DNA from: Acidilobaceae archaeon
Lineage (GTDB): Archaea; Thermoproteota; Thermoprotei_A; Sulfolobales; Acidilobaceae
Direction: 5' to 3'
Length of the DNA: 64,000 bases
NCBI GenBank assembly: GCA_027037535.1
Contig: JALVZQ010000003.1
Span: 124,001 to 188,000, forward strand
Shown: positions 48,139 to 59,605 of the stretch, piece after piece
Layout: each line of letters begins with the position of its first letter
How positions within the stretch are numbered: position 1 is the stretch's first letter
Translations under genes and position numbers: made by a program
The notes under the pieces: generated by a model
Told to the model about the DNA's origin: nothing
Databases searched by the model: none
Seen by the model: only the letters and a program-made list of their open reading frames with translations

Positions 48139-48735
48139 GTGGGACGCACTAAGAATTTTATGAGGACAATTCTCCTAGTGGCAATACTTGTTTTCCCCGT
48201 GTTCTCGTACTCTGCGTTGGCCTTTAGTAGCGGAGACACGTACTGGCATCCTTATCCAAGCGATGTCCGCCCGGGAGACATCGTGATAGGTCATAGCAGC
48301 GGGTTCTTTGACTGGATCATACCAGGATTCTGGACTCACACCGGGATGATAGCATACTATGACTCAAGCATTGGAGACTGGATCGTAGTAGAAAGCGATT
48401 CGCAGGGAGTACACCTAAGCACATTGACAGAGTTCTTGTCAAGATACGATACGGTAGCGGTTCTCAGAGTAGCTACAACCGACACCGTCAGGCTCAACGC
48501 AGTATCGTTCGCGCTTGCACAGCTGGGTAAGCCGTATGATATCTTCTGGTTCTCAAAACAGGTATATGGTAGCAGCTACTACTGCAGTGAGCTTGTCTGG
48601 GCGAGTTATATGGCTGTAGGTGGGCCAGATATCGACGATAATCCTGGGTGGAGCTGGACCTACGCCTATGGAGTGGCGCCACAAGAGGTATATGATGACG
48701 GGGACACGTACGTGATATATTATCACTCTGCTTGA
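48139..48735 (+). CDS. YiiX-like permuted papain-fold hydrolase, secreted
   Basis: 198 aa; N-terminal signal, RPGDIVIGHSS...WTHTGMIAYY and YYCSELVWASY. Confidence 0.75.
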   Translation: MGRTKNFMRTILLVAILVFPVFSYSALAFSSGDTYWHPYPSDVRPGDIVIGHSSGFFDWIIPGFWTHTGMIAYYDSSIGDWIVVESDSQGVHLSTLTEFLSRYDTVAVLRVATTDTVRLNAVSFALAQLGKPYDIFWFSKQVYGSSYYCSELVWASYMAVGGPDIDDNPGWSWTYAYGVAPQEVYDDGDTYVIYYHSA

Positions 48736-48849
48736 ATCTCATAATATTTTTCCTGTGGTTTTTCTTCCTCGCATAATTAATACCTTAAATACGTGGCCTA
48801 TTCACAAATTGTACATTACCTATATAAGCTTAAATGAATATATAATTAT

Positions 48850-49128
48850 ATGAAAAAGAAAATCTCAGAGGTGTTCCTAGTAATGTACGTGGAAGAATCT
48901 CAAGGTATAAGCATCCGAGACATCCTATCTAGGCGAGATCCACATGGATACTATGTAATCCCGATTAAGACAGAAGCAGTAAACACATCTATGAATATAC
49001 TAAGAAAGCCGGGGATAATACTTATCGAATACGGCGACCTAGCACTTGTCAAGACTCGGTCAAGGAGCATGGCCGAAAAGCTTGCTAGGTACTTTGCGAG
49101 GAGAAGTCTTCTAGCAGAAGAATTATGA
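48850..49128 (+). CDS. Hypothetical protein
   Basis: 92 aa ORF with plausible codon use; no family recognised. Confidence 0.5.
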   Translation: MKKKISEVFLVMYVEESQGISIRDILSRRDPHGYYVIPIKTEAVNTSMNILRKPGIILIEYGDLALVKTRSRSMAEKLARYFARRSLLAEEL

Positions 49129-49345
49129 TGGTTTTAACTATACTGCTACTCCTTTGACAATCCAATATAATTCTATTCCTCCTGGTAGTAGCCTTACCTA
49201 CGCGCAGTCATTTTTCCGTGACCAGGTAAAACACCGGCTCTCACTCGTCAATTCAACAATAACAACTCTAAAACACGAAGAACAACTCCGATAACTATGA
49301 TATTTTAACACGACAGCATAGTAGATGACAATGGTGTAACAGAAA

Positions 49346-50227
49346 TTGAAACACACAGGTATAATTGTCCCATTAATTACTCCATTCAAGAACAATAAAA
49401 TCGATTACAACTCTTTGGAACACTTTGTCAAGCTCCTAGCCCGGGAAGGGATAAGTGGTCTATTCACGGTTTCAACAACCGGAGAAGGACCCCTATTAAA
49501 CAGGCAGGAAAAACAGGAGATTACAAGACGAGTTCTTGAAATAAAGGGAACAATTAAAGTATATGCAGGAACAGCCTCGGCATCTATAAATGAGACAGTA
49601 GATCTTGCTAGAGAATATATTGATATAGGGGTAGACACGGTAATTGTTGTAGAACCCTATTATTATCCTCTCGACCAAGAATCGCTCTATTATTATTTCG
49701 ACGAGGTACTGTCAAATATCGATAATGAAGTCATACTATATACCATTCCAAGCCATACGGGTAATCCGCTACAGCCAACAATGCTAACAAGACTAGCAGA
49801 AGAACACTCCAATCTAGTAGGAGTAAAGGTAACAACAAGCGATATAAAGAGAATCCAACAGTTCATACAAGCAGCAGGGGAAGCCACAAGGAGTATAGAC
49901 GTCTTAGTAGGTAGCCACGACCTACTCCTCCAGTCACTACAGCTTGGAGCCGCAGGAGGTATACTTGGAATAGCAAACATCATGCCGCGACCAGCAATAG
50001 ACCTTTACAACGCATACATAGACAATCAAGTTTCTCAAGCATTAGAGAAACAAGGAATACTACTACATGCGAGCCCAAGCCTCTATAAGGGATTCACATG
50101 CGTGCTGAAGCAAGTCCTCTCCATGAAACAAATAATAATATCGCCAGAGACAAGACTATATTGCCCATATACAGCGACTACCATGGCTGAAAGACTACTG
50201 GAGACGCATAGACAACACATAATCTAG
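49346..50227 (+). CDS. DHDPS/N-acetylneuraminate lyase family aldolase
   Basis: 293 aa; STTGEGPLLNRQEKQEI, LVGVKVTTSDIKRI Schiff-base Lys region. Confidence 0.88.
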   Translation: MKHTGIIVPLITPFKNNKIDYNSLEHFVKLLAREGISGLFTVSTTGEGPLLNRQEKQEITRRVLEIKGTIKVYAGTASASINETVDLAREYIDIGVDTVIVVEPYYYPLDQESLYYYFDEVLSNIDNEVILYTIPSHTGNPLQPTMLTRLAEEHSNLVGVKVTTSDIKRIQQFIQAAGEATRSIDVLVGSHDLLLQSLQLGAAGGILGIANIMPRPAIDLYNAYIDNQVSQALEKQGILLHASPSLYKGFTCVLKQVLSMKQIIISPETRLYCPYTATTMAERLLETHRQHII

Positions 50228-50274
50228 ACACGTGCTAGAACCACGTAGCCCTGGATTAGAGAAGGGATATACCA

Positions 50275-50667
50275 ATGATAGCATCTATAGGTATGCTTGC
50301 TGGAAGTATACTATTATTAAGAGGAAGAAGATACGAAAAACTATCTGCGCTAATACTAATACTATCACAAAGGGGTACGATAGGCTACCAGTTGTTCCAG
50401 AATCATTGGGGAACGGCTACCAGCGTGTTATCATTAATAATTTTCACAGCGTTATCAATTACAGCGTCATGGCTAGCGATATCACTTGTAACATCCTATG
50501 TGATAATAACCAATATGTATGGCTTGACGCTTCCATGGCATGAGCTAGTAGCCCTATGGATACTGTTAACCATATATAATTACATGTATACTAGGACGAT
50601 CCCCCACCAGTACCTTAGAGTAGAGGCGGCTATCATGGCGGGCTATGCGTTATCCCTGTATCATTAG
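50275..50667 (+). CDS. Membrane protein of unknown function
   Basis: 130 aa, several TM segments; overlaps start of prepilin-peptidase-like gene. Confidence 0.55.
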   Translation: MIASIGMLAGSILLLRGRRYEKLSALILILSQRGTIGYQLFQNHWGTATSVLSLIIFTALSITASWLAISLVTSYVIITNMYGLTLPWHELVALWILLTIYNYMYTRTIPHQYLRVEAAIMAGYALSLYH

Positions 50668-51328
50668 GAGGGTAGCCTCTATGGAGTCTGCCGTGTTGTT
50701 AGCCGTTGTATATACGGGCATTGTGCTTGGTGTATTGGGATATCTAGACTACAGGTATAGAGAGATTGATCCAGAGATCTGGTATCCCCTGATCATTATC
50801 GGTGCAGGTATAGGATTCTATTATAGTAGCTTGCTGTATGATGCCAAATTATATATGGCTGGGATAGTTGTAGCTATCGCTATAACTGGTATCTTTACCG
50901 TCTCATACCTGTTAGGTCTAATGGGGGGAGCAGACATCTATGCCGTCACATTCCTCTCATTAACACTCCCCACCCCGCTTCATGGCACAGGACTACCGCC
51001 AGTGCTATCAGTTATTCTTTACTCGTCTATTCTAGCCGCTATCTATAGAGCAATATCGATTGGTTACGCGCTAGGGCCTAGGCACATTCTCAAATCATCG
51101 ATTAAAATAGAGAAACGTAGACTGCTTGAAGATGTAAGGCTCAAATGGTGGTTACCTAAGGGGATAGACATTGAAGAGGATCTAGCAGAGGAACTATATA
51201 AGGCTCCAGGAGAAATCCTGCAGGCCTCGCCAGGAATTCCCCTGATAACCATGATGTTCATAGGGTTCCTGGCATACTTGGTGCTGGGAGACTTACTCTA
51301 CAAGCTTGCATCGACGATCTTAGGATAA
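50645..51328 (+). CDS. Archaeal A24 prepilin/preflagellin peptidase-like protein
   Basis: 227 aa; YLDYRYREIDPEIWYP and GLMGGADIYA aspartyl motifs in TM context. Confidence 0.75.
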   Translation: MRYPCIIRRVASMESAVLLAVVYTGIVLGVLGYLDYRYREIDPEIWYPLIIIGAGIGFYYSSLLYDAKLYMAGIVVAIAITGIFTVSYLLGLMGGADIYAVTFLSLTLPTPLHGTGLPPVLSVILYSSILAAIYRAISIGYALGPRHILKSSIKIEKRRLLEDVRLKWWLPKGIDIEEDLAEELYKAPGEILQASPGIPLITMMFIGFLAYLVLGDLLYKLASTILG

Positions 51329-51400
51329 TATCCTTATGCTGGAGTCAATACTACGGTTATATTCTTCTACCGGGATATCGTCCAATACTGGTGTAGGTGT

Positions 51401-51949
51401 TTGGACAAGGAACAAGAGAAACACGTGGGCTTGGGCTATGATATACTATGGGCTCCATGGAGGATGAAATATATAGAAAGCCATGGTAAGAGGAGGGGCT
51501 GCGTGTTCTGTGAGGCGCCATTAGCCGAGGACCCTAAGCAGGCACTAGTACTCTATAAGGGGAAGAAGGCATATATCATCCTCAACAAGTATCCTTACAA
51601 TACAGCTCATACAATGGTAGTCCCCTACAGACATGTTTCTAGTATACTGTTACTTGATAAGGACGAGTTATTTGAGATGAGCCTCATGGTCAAAGCAGTA
51701 GTAAAGGCTATCACAGAGGTATACAAACCACACGGGTTCAATATAGGAATAAACATGGGTGAATCCGCGGGTGCGGGGATCGCAGAACACATCCATATCC
51801 ACGTAGTTCCACGATGGTGTGGAGATACAAACTATACTCTCATCATAGGAGGTGTAAAAGTACTTCCTGAAACCCTAGACCAGACATATGAAAAACTCAA
51901 ACCAGCAGTCGAGAAGGCATGCAAAGAGATATGCGGGGAGAACGAATGA
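51401..51949 (+). CDS. HIT family hydrolase
   Basis: 182 aa; CVFCEAP and AEHIHIHVVPRW. Confidence 0.92.
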   Translation: MDKEQEKHVGLGYDILWAPWRMKYIESHGKRRGCVFCEAPLAEDPKQALVLYKGKKAYIILNKYPYNTAHTMVVPYRHVSSILLLDKDELFEMSLMVKAVVKAITEVYKPHGFNIGINMGESAGAGIAEHIHIHVVPRWCGDTNYTLIIGGVKVLPETLDQTYEKLKPAVEKACKEICGENE

Positions 51950-52947
51950 CGATAAACCACCTCTATATAGTCACCCACACAGACCTCGACGGCGTAGGAT
52001 CGGCTACGGGAGCACTACTTGTAACAGGAAGATCGCCGAGGGATGCAACGATCGTATACGCGGAGCCATACAATATACATGAAAAACTACGCGATATCAA
52101 GGAATATATCTCGCAGGGAGACCTACTCATAATCTCGGACCTTGGACCAAACAAAGAAAGCTTTGGAGAGACAGTCAAGATCCTAGAAGAACTCAATAAT
52201 AAAGGAGTAAAGATAGAATGGTACGACCACCATGTATGGCCCCGTGAACTAGTCGAAAAAGCAAAGGCCACTGGCGCCAATATTATCATAGATACCTCGA
52301 CCTGCGCCACAGGAGTAGTATTGAGGCACGGCTCAAAGATCCACAACATGGAATTCTCAAAATACATGGAGGAGCTAGAAGCAGCTATATGCGCTGCAGA
52401 CTTATGGCGTTGGGATCATTATCTTGCTCCTAGGCTATTCAGGATAGCTGATACTAGGTATGAAGAAGGCAAAGAGGCATGGCGCAACAGGCTAGTCGAG
52501 AAATTTGTCTCAGGCACTCTCTGGGACGAGGAGCTGGAGGAAAAACTCCACGAATACGTTAACCTAGAATTGAAGAACTTTAACCAGACATACAGGAACA
52601 CCTATGTTACCCAAGCTCCGTGTAGAGTAGCTGCAACCGTTAAGCCTCAAGGTCCTCCGAGCAATAGCTTCATAGGAGCCAGCCTCCTCTCAAGGTACCA
52701 GGCGGATATAGCAGTGATAATCCGTGACAATGGAGGCATAAGTCTCAGGAGCAAAAATGTCGACGTCCAACAGATAGCGCTCAAACTGGGTGGAGGAGGT
52801 CACCCGAGGGCTGCGGGGGCAAAGATACGGATCCCTCTACTAGTTAACATAGGAAGAAGGCTCCTTGGGCCACGCGTACTATCATGGTACGCTGCACGCC
52901 TCGTGAGGAGGGTGGCCCTGGAAACAGGGTGTGTGCATGGACTATAG
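51946..52947 (+). CDS. DHH family phosphoesterase
   Basis: THTDLDGVGSA, WYDHHVWP, LGGGGHPRAAGA; ATG at 51946 overlaps HIT gene stop. Confidence 0.88.
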   Translation: MTINHLYIVTHTDLDGVGSATGALLVTGRSPRDATIVYAEPYNIHEKLRDIKEYISQGDLLIISDLGPNKESFGETVKILEELNNKGVKIEWYDHHVWPRELVEKAKATGANIIIDTSTCATGVVLRHGSKIHNMEFSKYMEELEAAICAADLWRWDHYLAPRLFRIADTRYEEGKEAWRNRLVEKFVSGTLWDEELEEKLHEYVNLELKNFNQTYRNTYVTQAPCRVAATVKPQGPPSNSFIGASLLSRYQADIAVIIRDNGGISLRSKNVDVQQIALKLGGGGHPRAAGAKIRIPLLVNIGRRLLGPRVLSWYAARLVRRVALETGCVHGL

Positions 52948-53042
52948 AGATATATGTTGTGTTTTTATACTGGTATTAGAATGGGAGAAGAACACTGTCA
53001 CAACATAGAACTATAGCGGGTTTTACGCTTATAACACTGGTT

Positions 53043-54737
53043 TTGATAGGCTTAGTCGTACCCATTGCATATTCCCAAGTAGATGTTCCAAGGCATCCTC
53101 CCCAGCTACTTGAAGCACAATTAGACATAGACTATGTCTATGTTTTAGACCAGAAGAGCGCTGTGATATTCACAAAGCTACTTGCACTAACTTACCTGTT
53201 AGAATCAAAATACTATCTCGACGAGGTCTCCTACACGATATATGGCGTCTCCTTATCGGAAGGAGTAAGGGTCTCCTTGAAAGCCTACAACTTATCATAT
53301 GCGGATCCCGTTATAACAGGAGATCTAGAGCTACAGATGGTTCCAGGGACCCCCACTAATTATCATGTGACTGATAATCTCACAATTAGAGAAAACATCA
53401 CAAGGATTAACCTGGTAACGAATCTAGCTAGATTCATGCTTCTCCTATCACAGTTTATAGATATACTCATAGCAGGAAACGCTCAAGATATCAATAACTA
53501 TATTAGTAACACTATTAGACCCTTCGTAGGCTCCTTGGATGAGCAGACTCTCTCCATAGCAATGCAGTCTAAGATATCTATAACCGGTCTACTAACAACG
53601 TGTAACTTGAGCGATGATATAGCTAGCAGGACAACGTACGGTACACTAAACGATGCAAGTGCGAAGGCATTAATACTATACCCTACAATCTATACGTCGG
53701 CGCCGGTTATCCTTAACTACTGTACAGGGAACCAGACAGGAGCAATATACTCGAACACCCTACTAGAGAATCTCCTAATGTTTTCTGGGGGAGAAACCAT
53801 ATCCATAACATATACTACGACTCAAACACAGGACACAGCCAACCAGACCAACACGACGGGTAACGAGACAACACTTATAACAGTAAACGAGCTATACATG
53901 GTCTTCCCACATATAACACTGTTATCAGACCTTCCACTCAACTATCTCTTAACAATACTGGCTCAGTCCCAGAACACGACTCTACCTGGAGGACAAGAGC
54001 TCAGCCTAGCAGAGATAGTCCAGTTGATCCAATCTGGAAACGAGACCGTGGCACTCGACGCGCTACAGCAAGCTAAGAAACTCCTGGAGAAGGGCCAAAT
54101 AACGCAGACACAGTACATGGATCTACTAGAGATGTATAAGGATCTCTATGGAGAAGTACCTGCTGATCTCGCCCTAGAAAATAATAACAATGCGGATAGC
54201 GTGGTGATAGACCTCGATAAGATCCTTTCACAGATCAATGATGTAAAAGAAGGTATTCCAGCCGGGGGAGCGAATGAAACTATTCAAACAAAGAATAACA
54301 TCGCAGACAAGCTACTAGGCATAGCACCATACATTATAGTATTCCTAGGGATAGCTAGTGCAGTCATGTACGGGTCATTACTCTACAAGAGAAGAGAGCT
54401 AGACGAGGTATTGTTCCTCCCAAGGATACTCCTCGGTAAGCCCCCATATGAGGATCTAGCCGATAATATCAAGTGGTGCTACTATGCATTCATATACGTC
54501 CTATCACTTAGGGGTCTCCCCAAATATGAATGGGAGACGCCAAGAGAATACCTGCACCGTGTAAAAGATCTCCTATCCGACGAGTACAAGATCCTTTTGG
54601 AAGATCTAACGAGGGAATACGAACTATTGAAATACGGCGAAAAACATGATCCGGGTCTCGCCGAATACGTAGTAGAGGACTGTATAAAGGAGATTAGGAG
54701 GGCGTTGTTCTCATGGCACTTAAGAAGAGATGGCTAA
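53043..54737 (+). CDS. DUF4129-type membrane protein
   Basis: 564 aa; ecto-domain, TM, C-terminal WETPREYLHRVKDLL region; in MoxR cluster. Confidence 0.7.
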   Translation: MIGLVVPIAYSQVDVPRHPPQLLEAQLDIDYVYVLDQKSAVIFTKLLALTYLLESKYYLDEVSYTIYGVSLSEGVRVSLKAYNLSYADPVITGDLELQMVPGTPTNYHVTDNLTIRENITRINLVTNLARFMLLLSQFIDILIAGNAQDINNYISNTIRPFVGSLDEQTLSIAMQSKISITGLLTTCNLSDDIASRTTYGTLNDASAKALILYPTIYTSAPVILNYCTGNQTGAIYSNTLLENLLMFSGGETISITYTTTQTQDTANQTNTTGNETTLITVNELYMVFPHITLLSDLPLNYLLTILAQSQNTTLPGGQELSLAEIVQLIQSGNETVALDALQQAKKLLEKGQITQTQYMDLLEMYKDLYGEVPADLALENNNNADSVVIDLDKILSQINDVKEGIPAGGANETIQTKNNIADKLLGIAPYIIVFLGIASAVMYGSLLYKRRELDEVLFLPRILLGKPPYEDLADNIKWCYYAFIYVLSLRGLPKYEWETPREYLHRVKDLLSDEYKILLEDLTREYELLKYGEKHDPGLAEYVVEDCIKEIRRALFSWHLRRDG

Positions 54738-56113
54738 TACTCGCACTACTAGTAATAGGGCTATTAGCCAGCCTGCAAGCGGTGCCCAGAGAGATAGTAT
54801 TAAAATTCACCCTCCCGGGCAACGCTTCGTTTATAGAAAATGAAGGCCCATACGGTACAAGTTTATTGGCGGAATACCTTCAGAAAAAAGGACTAGAAAT
54901 AGTAACTGTTCCGTCTATCGACGCTATGAACAATCTAGACCTAGACAATTACCAAGACATAATCTACCTAGTAATCTCTCCAGTCAATTTCACATCAGAA
55001 TACGCTATGAAAAACGTCTACACACAGCTAACAGACCTGACAGTATCAAAGCGAGTTCACCTAGTTATATTCGACGAGTATCCGACAAAGGGAGAAGTCC
55101 TTCTTGCAGAAAACTTCGAAAAAGACATTTGCGGAGATAGATATTTCATTATATCAGACGAGGTTGTACCTATAAACGAGTATGCTACAGCTATCTTCTA
55201 CGATGGACTCCAGCTACCCACAGGCTATACAAGCTTCATATCTAGTCCCGACTTCAAGGATAGACCCCTAATCTCCACCCCGGGCGCAGTAGACTTCACA
55301 AAGCTAAGTATTCTCACCTACCCAGTTAACCCACTTGGACTAGTATGGCCAGGCCCAGAAGGCGGTACAAGCTGGAATCTCATGGCGGCCTCGTGCAAGG
55401 GCTATAAGGGCGGAGTAGTATTAGTAGCGGATTCTACTATCGCGATAAACATGGCCGCCCAAAACAATACAAACTATCTAGAAGCGTCATATGATCTAAT
55501 AACAGCGACGCTCCCCTACAATAACAATAATACACTCGTAGTCGTTGATGAATACATCTATAGTAGCAATCCCCAATCCCTCGTAGTCAAGCTACATCCA
55601 TCATTTCTCCTAATATACCTGGCACAAATATACGATAAGATAGAAGGATACGCGCTAGACAGGCTATCACAAGCAAACCTAGCAGGACTCATAGCGGCAC
55701 TCCTAGGACTACTAATCCTCTTAGCCAGCTGGCTCTCAACCACATATGCTTCTAGAATAAAACGGGAAAAAGACAGGTTGCTGAAGAGTATAACCAGGCG
55801 GAAGAAAACAAGGAAGCGGCTTCTGACAATGCCTGGATTTGTCGGATCATATCATGAGCTCCAATCAGTGTGTGAGAGAGCGAGAAAAGAGCTGAAAGCC
55901 ATGCGGATAGACGACCTCATCAGGGCTCAGGATAATAGTGATCTCCGGAGGCTTGTGGAGACACTCTATGAGGAAGTCGAAGGTTCATGTAGGGGAAGAG
56001 TTAATCCTATTCTTGTTTTTCTCCCCCTCTGGGGAGGGCGAATACGAAGAATACGTGAGTCGGTAGATTTGCTGGCTAGTCTTCTTAGGATTAGGCCAGC
56101 AGAGACTACCTAG
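54713..56113 (+). CDS. DUF4350-type membrane protein
   Basis: 466 aa; N-terminal [18 protein letters not shown]-terminal TM; in MoxR cluster. Confidence 0.7.
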   Translation: MALKKRWLILALLVIGLLASLQAVPREIVLKFTLPGNASFIENEGPYGTSLLAEYLQKKGLEIVTVPSIDAMNNLDLDNYQDIIYLVISPVNFTSEYAMKNVYTQLTDLTVSKRVHLVIFDEYPTKGEVLLAENFEKDICGDRYFIISDEVVPINEYATAIFYDGLQLPTGYTSFISSPDFKDRPLISTPGAVDFTKLSILTYPVNPLGLVWPGPEGGTSWNLMAASCKGYKGGVVLVADSTIAINMAAQNNTNYLEASYDLITATLPYNNNNTLVVVDEYIYSSNPQSLVVKLHPSFLLIYLAQIYDKIEGYALDRLSQANLAGLIAALLGLLILLASWLSTTYASRIKREKDRLLKSITRRKKTRKRLLTMPGFVGSYHELQSVCERARKELKAMRIDDLIRAQDNSDLRRLVETLYEEVEGSCRGRVNPILVFLPLWGGRIRRIRESVDLLASLLRIRPAETT

Positions 56114-56121
56114 TAGTAGAG

Positions 56122-57126
56122 GTGTATAGGATGGAACAAGCATCGAAGACGAATGTGGAAGAGGTTCGGCTTGACCCGGTATTCGCTAAAACCGTGGCTG
56201 AGAGGGTCCTTAGCGAGGTCGGGAAAGTAATAGTGGGTAAGAGAAGAGAGTTAAAGGTGGTTCTTGCAAGTATGATCGCGCAAGGACACGTATTATTAGA
56301 GGGAGTACCAGGAGTAAGCAAGACAACGATGGCTAAGGCGCTCGCCAGCGCCCTAAACCTTAGCTTCAGGAGGATCCAGTTCACCCCTGATCTCCTACCG
56401 GCCGACGTCCTTGGAACCTTTATATTCGACCAGCGTACAGGCGAGTTCAGGTTCAGGCCTGGGCCAATATTTGCAAATATTATATTAGCCGACGAGATCA
56501 ATAGAGCAAGTCCGAGGACGCAGAGCGCTTTCCTCGAAGCGATGCAGGAGAGGCAAGTAACGATCGAAGGACAAACCTTCAAGCTACCAGAGCCTTTCAT
56601 AGTAATAGCAACTATGAACCCTATAGAATTCGAGGGAGTTTATCCCCTGCCCGAGGCACAGATAGACAGATTCCTCATAAAGATCCTCATAGATTATCCA
56701 TCGTTCGAAGAAGAAGAAGAGATCCTCAAGCGTATAAATATAATTGAGGAGTGGCCGGTAAAGCCTGTGGCGGAAGGCGAAGATATTCTTCGCATGTCGA
56801 AGATGGTTAAGAAAATCCATGTCGCCGAGTCTATAATAGAGTATATTGTAAAGATCGTACAGGCCACCCGTAAGCATCCGCATGTAAGGCTAGGGGCGAG
56901 TCCCAGAGCGGCTATAGCCCTCCTAAAGCTGAGCAGTAGCCTTGCATTACTAAGCGGTAGAAGCTATGTGTTGCCGGACGATGTCAAGGAAGCCGCGAAG
57001 CCAGTTCTGAGGCATAGAATCATCCTTAAGCCAGGTCTGGATATTGAGTCCCAGACGACTGTGGAGGGAATAATTGACTCGATCCTAGAATCGATCCCGA
57101 CGCCCTCGCCTCCCTATGAGGAGTAG
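56122..57126 (+). CDS. MoxR family AAA+ ATPase
   Basis: 334 aa; [41 protein letters not shown]. Confidence 0.93.
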   Translation: MYRMEQASKTNVEEVRLDPVFAKTVAERVLSEVGKVIVGKRRELKVVLASMIAQGHVLLEGVPGVSKTTMAKALASALNLSFRRIQFTPDLLPADVLGTFIFDQRTGEFRFRPGPIFANIILADEINRASPRTQSAFLEAMQERQVTIEGQTFKLPEPFIVIATMNPIEFEGVYPLPEAQIDRFLIKILIDYPSFEEEEEILKRINIIEEWPVKPVAEGEDILRMSKMVKKIHVAESIIEYIVKIVQATRKHPHVRLGASPRAAIALLKLSSSLALLSGRSYVLPDDVKEAAKPVLRHRIILKPGLDIESQTTVEGIIDSILESIPTPSPPYEE

Positions 57127-57131
57127 GAGCC

Positions 57132-58340
57132 TTGAGCCGCAAGATTGAGATAACACGAATAGAGCCTACAAGGCTATCCCACTACTTATCATTGCTAGGG
57201 GCTATAGTTCTAGGATTCTATATTCTCGGCTATGGCTCTGGTATTGTAGCCTTTATCGGCTCTACGCTCTTAGCCTTGCCCCTGGTATTATCACTCTATT
57301 TAAGGTATACGCTCGTATTGCTTAAAGACGAGATCCAGGTGAAGAGAAGCGTCATAGGGAAACCGGTGGAGGGATACTATACTCCTGTAAAGTTGACTGT
57401 CAGTAATGGTAGTAGATTAGGACTGTTCTATGCCACGATAAACGACTCGCCACCGGAAGGCCTAAGAGTGAAAGGTTTAAGTGGAGGAGGTGGAGTCCTC
57501 CCCCCACGCTCAGAGATAGATATACTCTACTATGTAATTCCAAGAATAGGGCTTAGAGAGTTCGGCGGGGCAAAAATAACTATATGGGATCCCCTAGGAC
57601 TAGTAACGGCCGAGGCAAGTATAACTCCGTCAGGTTCAAGATTCATTAGTGGATATCCCAGCAAGGCGATCGCATATGATATGCCCGAGTTGAAGCCAGT
57701 TGTAGACCCATATATTAGTCCTAGCTCAAGGCTTATCCGAGGCCCCGGAATAGAAATTTATACGATTAGAGAATTCGTCCAAGGAGACGAACCCAGACTA
57801 ATCGACTGGAAAGCCACTGCGAGACTCGGCAGGTTATTCGTTAAAGAGCTAAGGAGAGAAGCAGAAATACCATTAATGATTGCCGTGGCACTATCAAGTC
57901 AAAGCAATATAGGTGAACCCTACAAGACGCCATTCGAGATGTTATTGAGGGCCGCCTATATTCTTGGAGAACAATTAGTGTCGAGGGGGAGCAGTATAAC
58001 CTATATTGCTCTTACAGGAAGATCTCCTGTAAAAACACCGATGGGTAGAGGAAAAGAGGGTATTAGCCGGTTGCAGGACGCTATTGCAGTAACACCTCCA
58101 CCGAGAGAAAACGCTCCATACGGGTTGTTCGAGATAGTTAAGCACATTAAAGCAACTTTTCCAGGTAAAGGAATAGTACTCATATTAGTTGATGAAGAGT
58201 CAAAGAAGAGACTGCACGGTATTGTTAGCAGTATTCTAGAGATGAAGCATAGAGTCTACTATATGGAGATGGCTGAAGGAGCCATAAAGGTGTATCCAGT
58301 GAAGCTAGCTCCCCAAATTATATCAGGGAGGGGTGAGTAA
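57132..58340 (+). CDS. DUF58 domain protein
   Basis: 402 aa; REFVQGDEPRLIDWKATARLGRLFVKEL. Confidence 0.9.
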   Translation: MSRKIEITRIEPTRLSHYLSLLGAIVLGFYILGYGSGIVAFIGSTLLALPLVLSLYLRYTLVLLKDEIQVKRSVIGKPVEGYYTPVKLTVSNGSRLGLFYATINDSPPEGLRVKGLSGGGGVLPPRSEIDILYYVIPRIGLREFGGAKITIWDPLGLVTAEASITPSGSRFISGYPSKAIAYDMPELKPVVDPYISPSSRLIRGPGIEIYTIREFVQGDEPRLIDWKATARLGRLFVKELRREAEIPLMIAVALSSQSNIGEPYKTPFEMLLRAAYILGEQLVSRGSSITYIALTGRSPVKTPMGRGKEGISRLQDAIAVTPPPRENAPYGLFEIVKHIKATFPGKGIVLILVDEESKKRLHGIVSSILEMKHRVYYMEMAEGAIKVYPVKLAPQIISGRGE

Positions 58341-58343
58341 TAC

Positions 58344-59483
58344 TTGAGAAAGTATAGTCTGGTCGCTCCAGCTTTTATTGGGGTTTCATTGTTTTATGCT
58401 ATGATGATTTCTGACGAAATCATAGGCGCGTTAATTGTCAAGTATGGTCTCGCAGAATTCGCTGGGCTCTTCAGTATCCTTATCCTAGGTATAGCCGTTC
58501 TCCAGCTTGTACATCCTATATATACGATTGTGCTCGCTGTTCTCTGGGTAATAACCAGCGTAGCCGCCCAACAAGTTAATCTACACCTCCTAGGACTCTT
58601 ACTAGTGATCATAGCTCTATCCAATATATATAGAGTGGGACGATTCAACCCTCCATATGCTACTAGAATAGATAATGTTAAGACAATACTTTACCCTCTT
58701 GGAGCAATAATTGGCGTAGCTATCCTATTAGGAGCGCCAGTTTATATTATCGTGACACGTCTTCCAGCACTGGTGACGAGTTGGGCATCAACTATTCCCG
58801 GAGACATAGGAGTATTTCTAAAATCAGTTGCGGGAACACTGCTGGCATCATTCGTAATAATCCTCTTGTCTCTATATATATTGTTTAAAGCATATGATTC
58901 GCTGACTAGCTTATTCCTAGCCATGAAGCCTGGATATCAGGCCCTTTCAGAATATGAGCTTAGAAGAGATTATGAGGATTGGAAGAAGAAGCTTGTATTG
59001 TTTGAGGGTAAGCAGGGCGGGGCACTGCGTGAAGGCCTAATAATAGTGTACTCGCTCTTGTTCTCGCCGGTCATATTTCCTGCAACTAGGACGCTGTTTG
59101 TCTCGCTAGCCGGTGAGGCTTCGACTAGCGTTACTGTTGCATACATGTTCACTGGTTACCTTATAGCATGGTTAATAACTAGGATATTGATAATATTCCT
59201 TTTCTCTCCTCCACCGATAAAGGATCTATATAAGCCTCTTCGACCGACATCATATCTCTCGGCAGGAATACTGTTCTCACTAGCAATAATCACGGTATAC
59301 TATATTATGGGCGGAGACCTATATAGTCTAGCCCAGGCATTCTTACTTGGAAGAAGCCCAGGCGTAGAAGACCCAATAGCTACTAATATTCAATTGGAGA
59401 ACCTTGGAGATAGAGTGGATCAGATGATAAAGCTCCTCGATGAGGGCCTTCAGACTCTAGTTCTCTTATTGTGGGGTGGCTAA
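58344..59483 (+). CDS. Multi-TM membrane protein of MoxR cluster
   Basis: 379 aa; many hydrophobic segments; co-directional and abutting DUF58 gene. Confidence 0.65.
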   Translation: MRKYSLVAPAFIGVSLFYAMMISDEIIGALIVKYGLAEFAGLFSILILGIAVLQLVHPIYTIVLAVLWVITSVAAQQVNLHLLGLLLVIIALSNIYRVGRFNPPYATRIDNVKTILYPLGAIIGVAILLGAPVYIIVTRLPALVTSWASTIPGDIGVFLKSVAGTLLASFVIILLSLYILFKAYDSLTSLFLAMKPGYQALSEYELRRDYEDWKKKLVLFEGKQGGALREGLIIVYSLLFSPVIFPATRTLFVSLAGEASTSVTVAYMFTGYLIAWLITRILIIFLFSPPPIKDLYKPLRPTSYLSAGILFSLAIITVYYIMGGDLYSLAQAFLLGRSPGVEDPIATNIQLENLGDRVDQMIKLLDEGLQTLVLLLWGG

Positions 59484-59605
59484 AGGGATTTTTCCCTGTT
59501 TTATCAAGTATATTAATATCATTGGATGAAGAGTGACTCCAATACTGAGCGATAGACGCCGCTATGATGTCATCCACCCATACTGATATATTAAAGTACG
59601 AGTCT

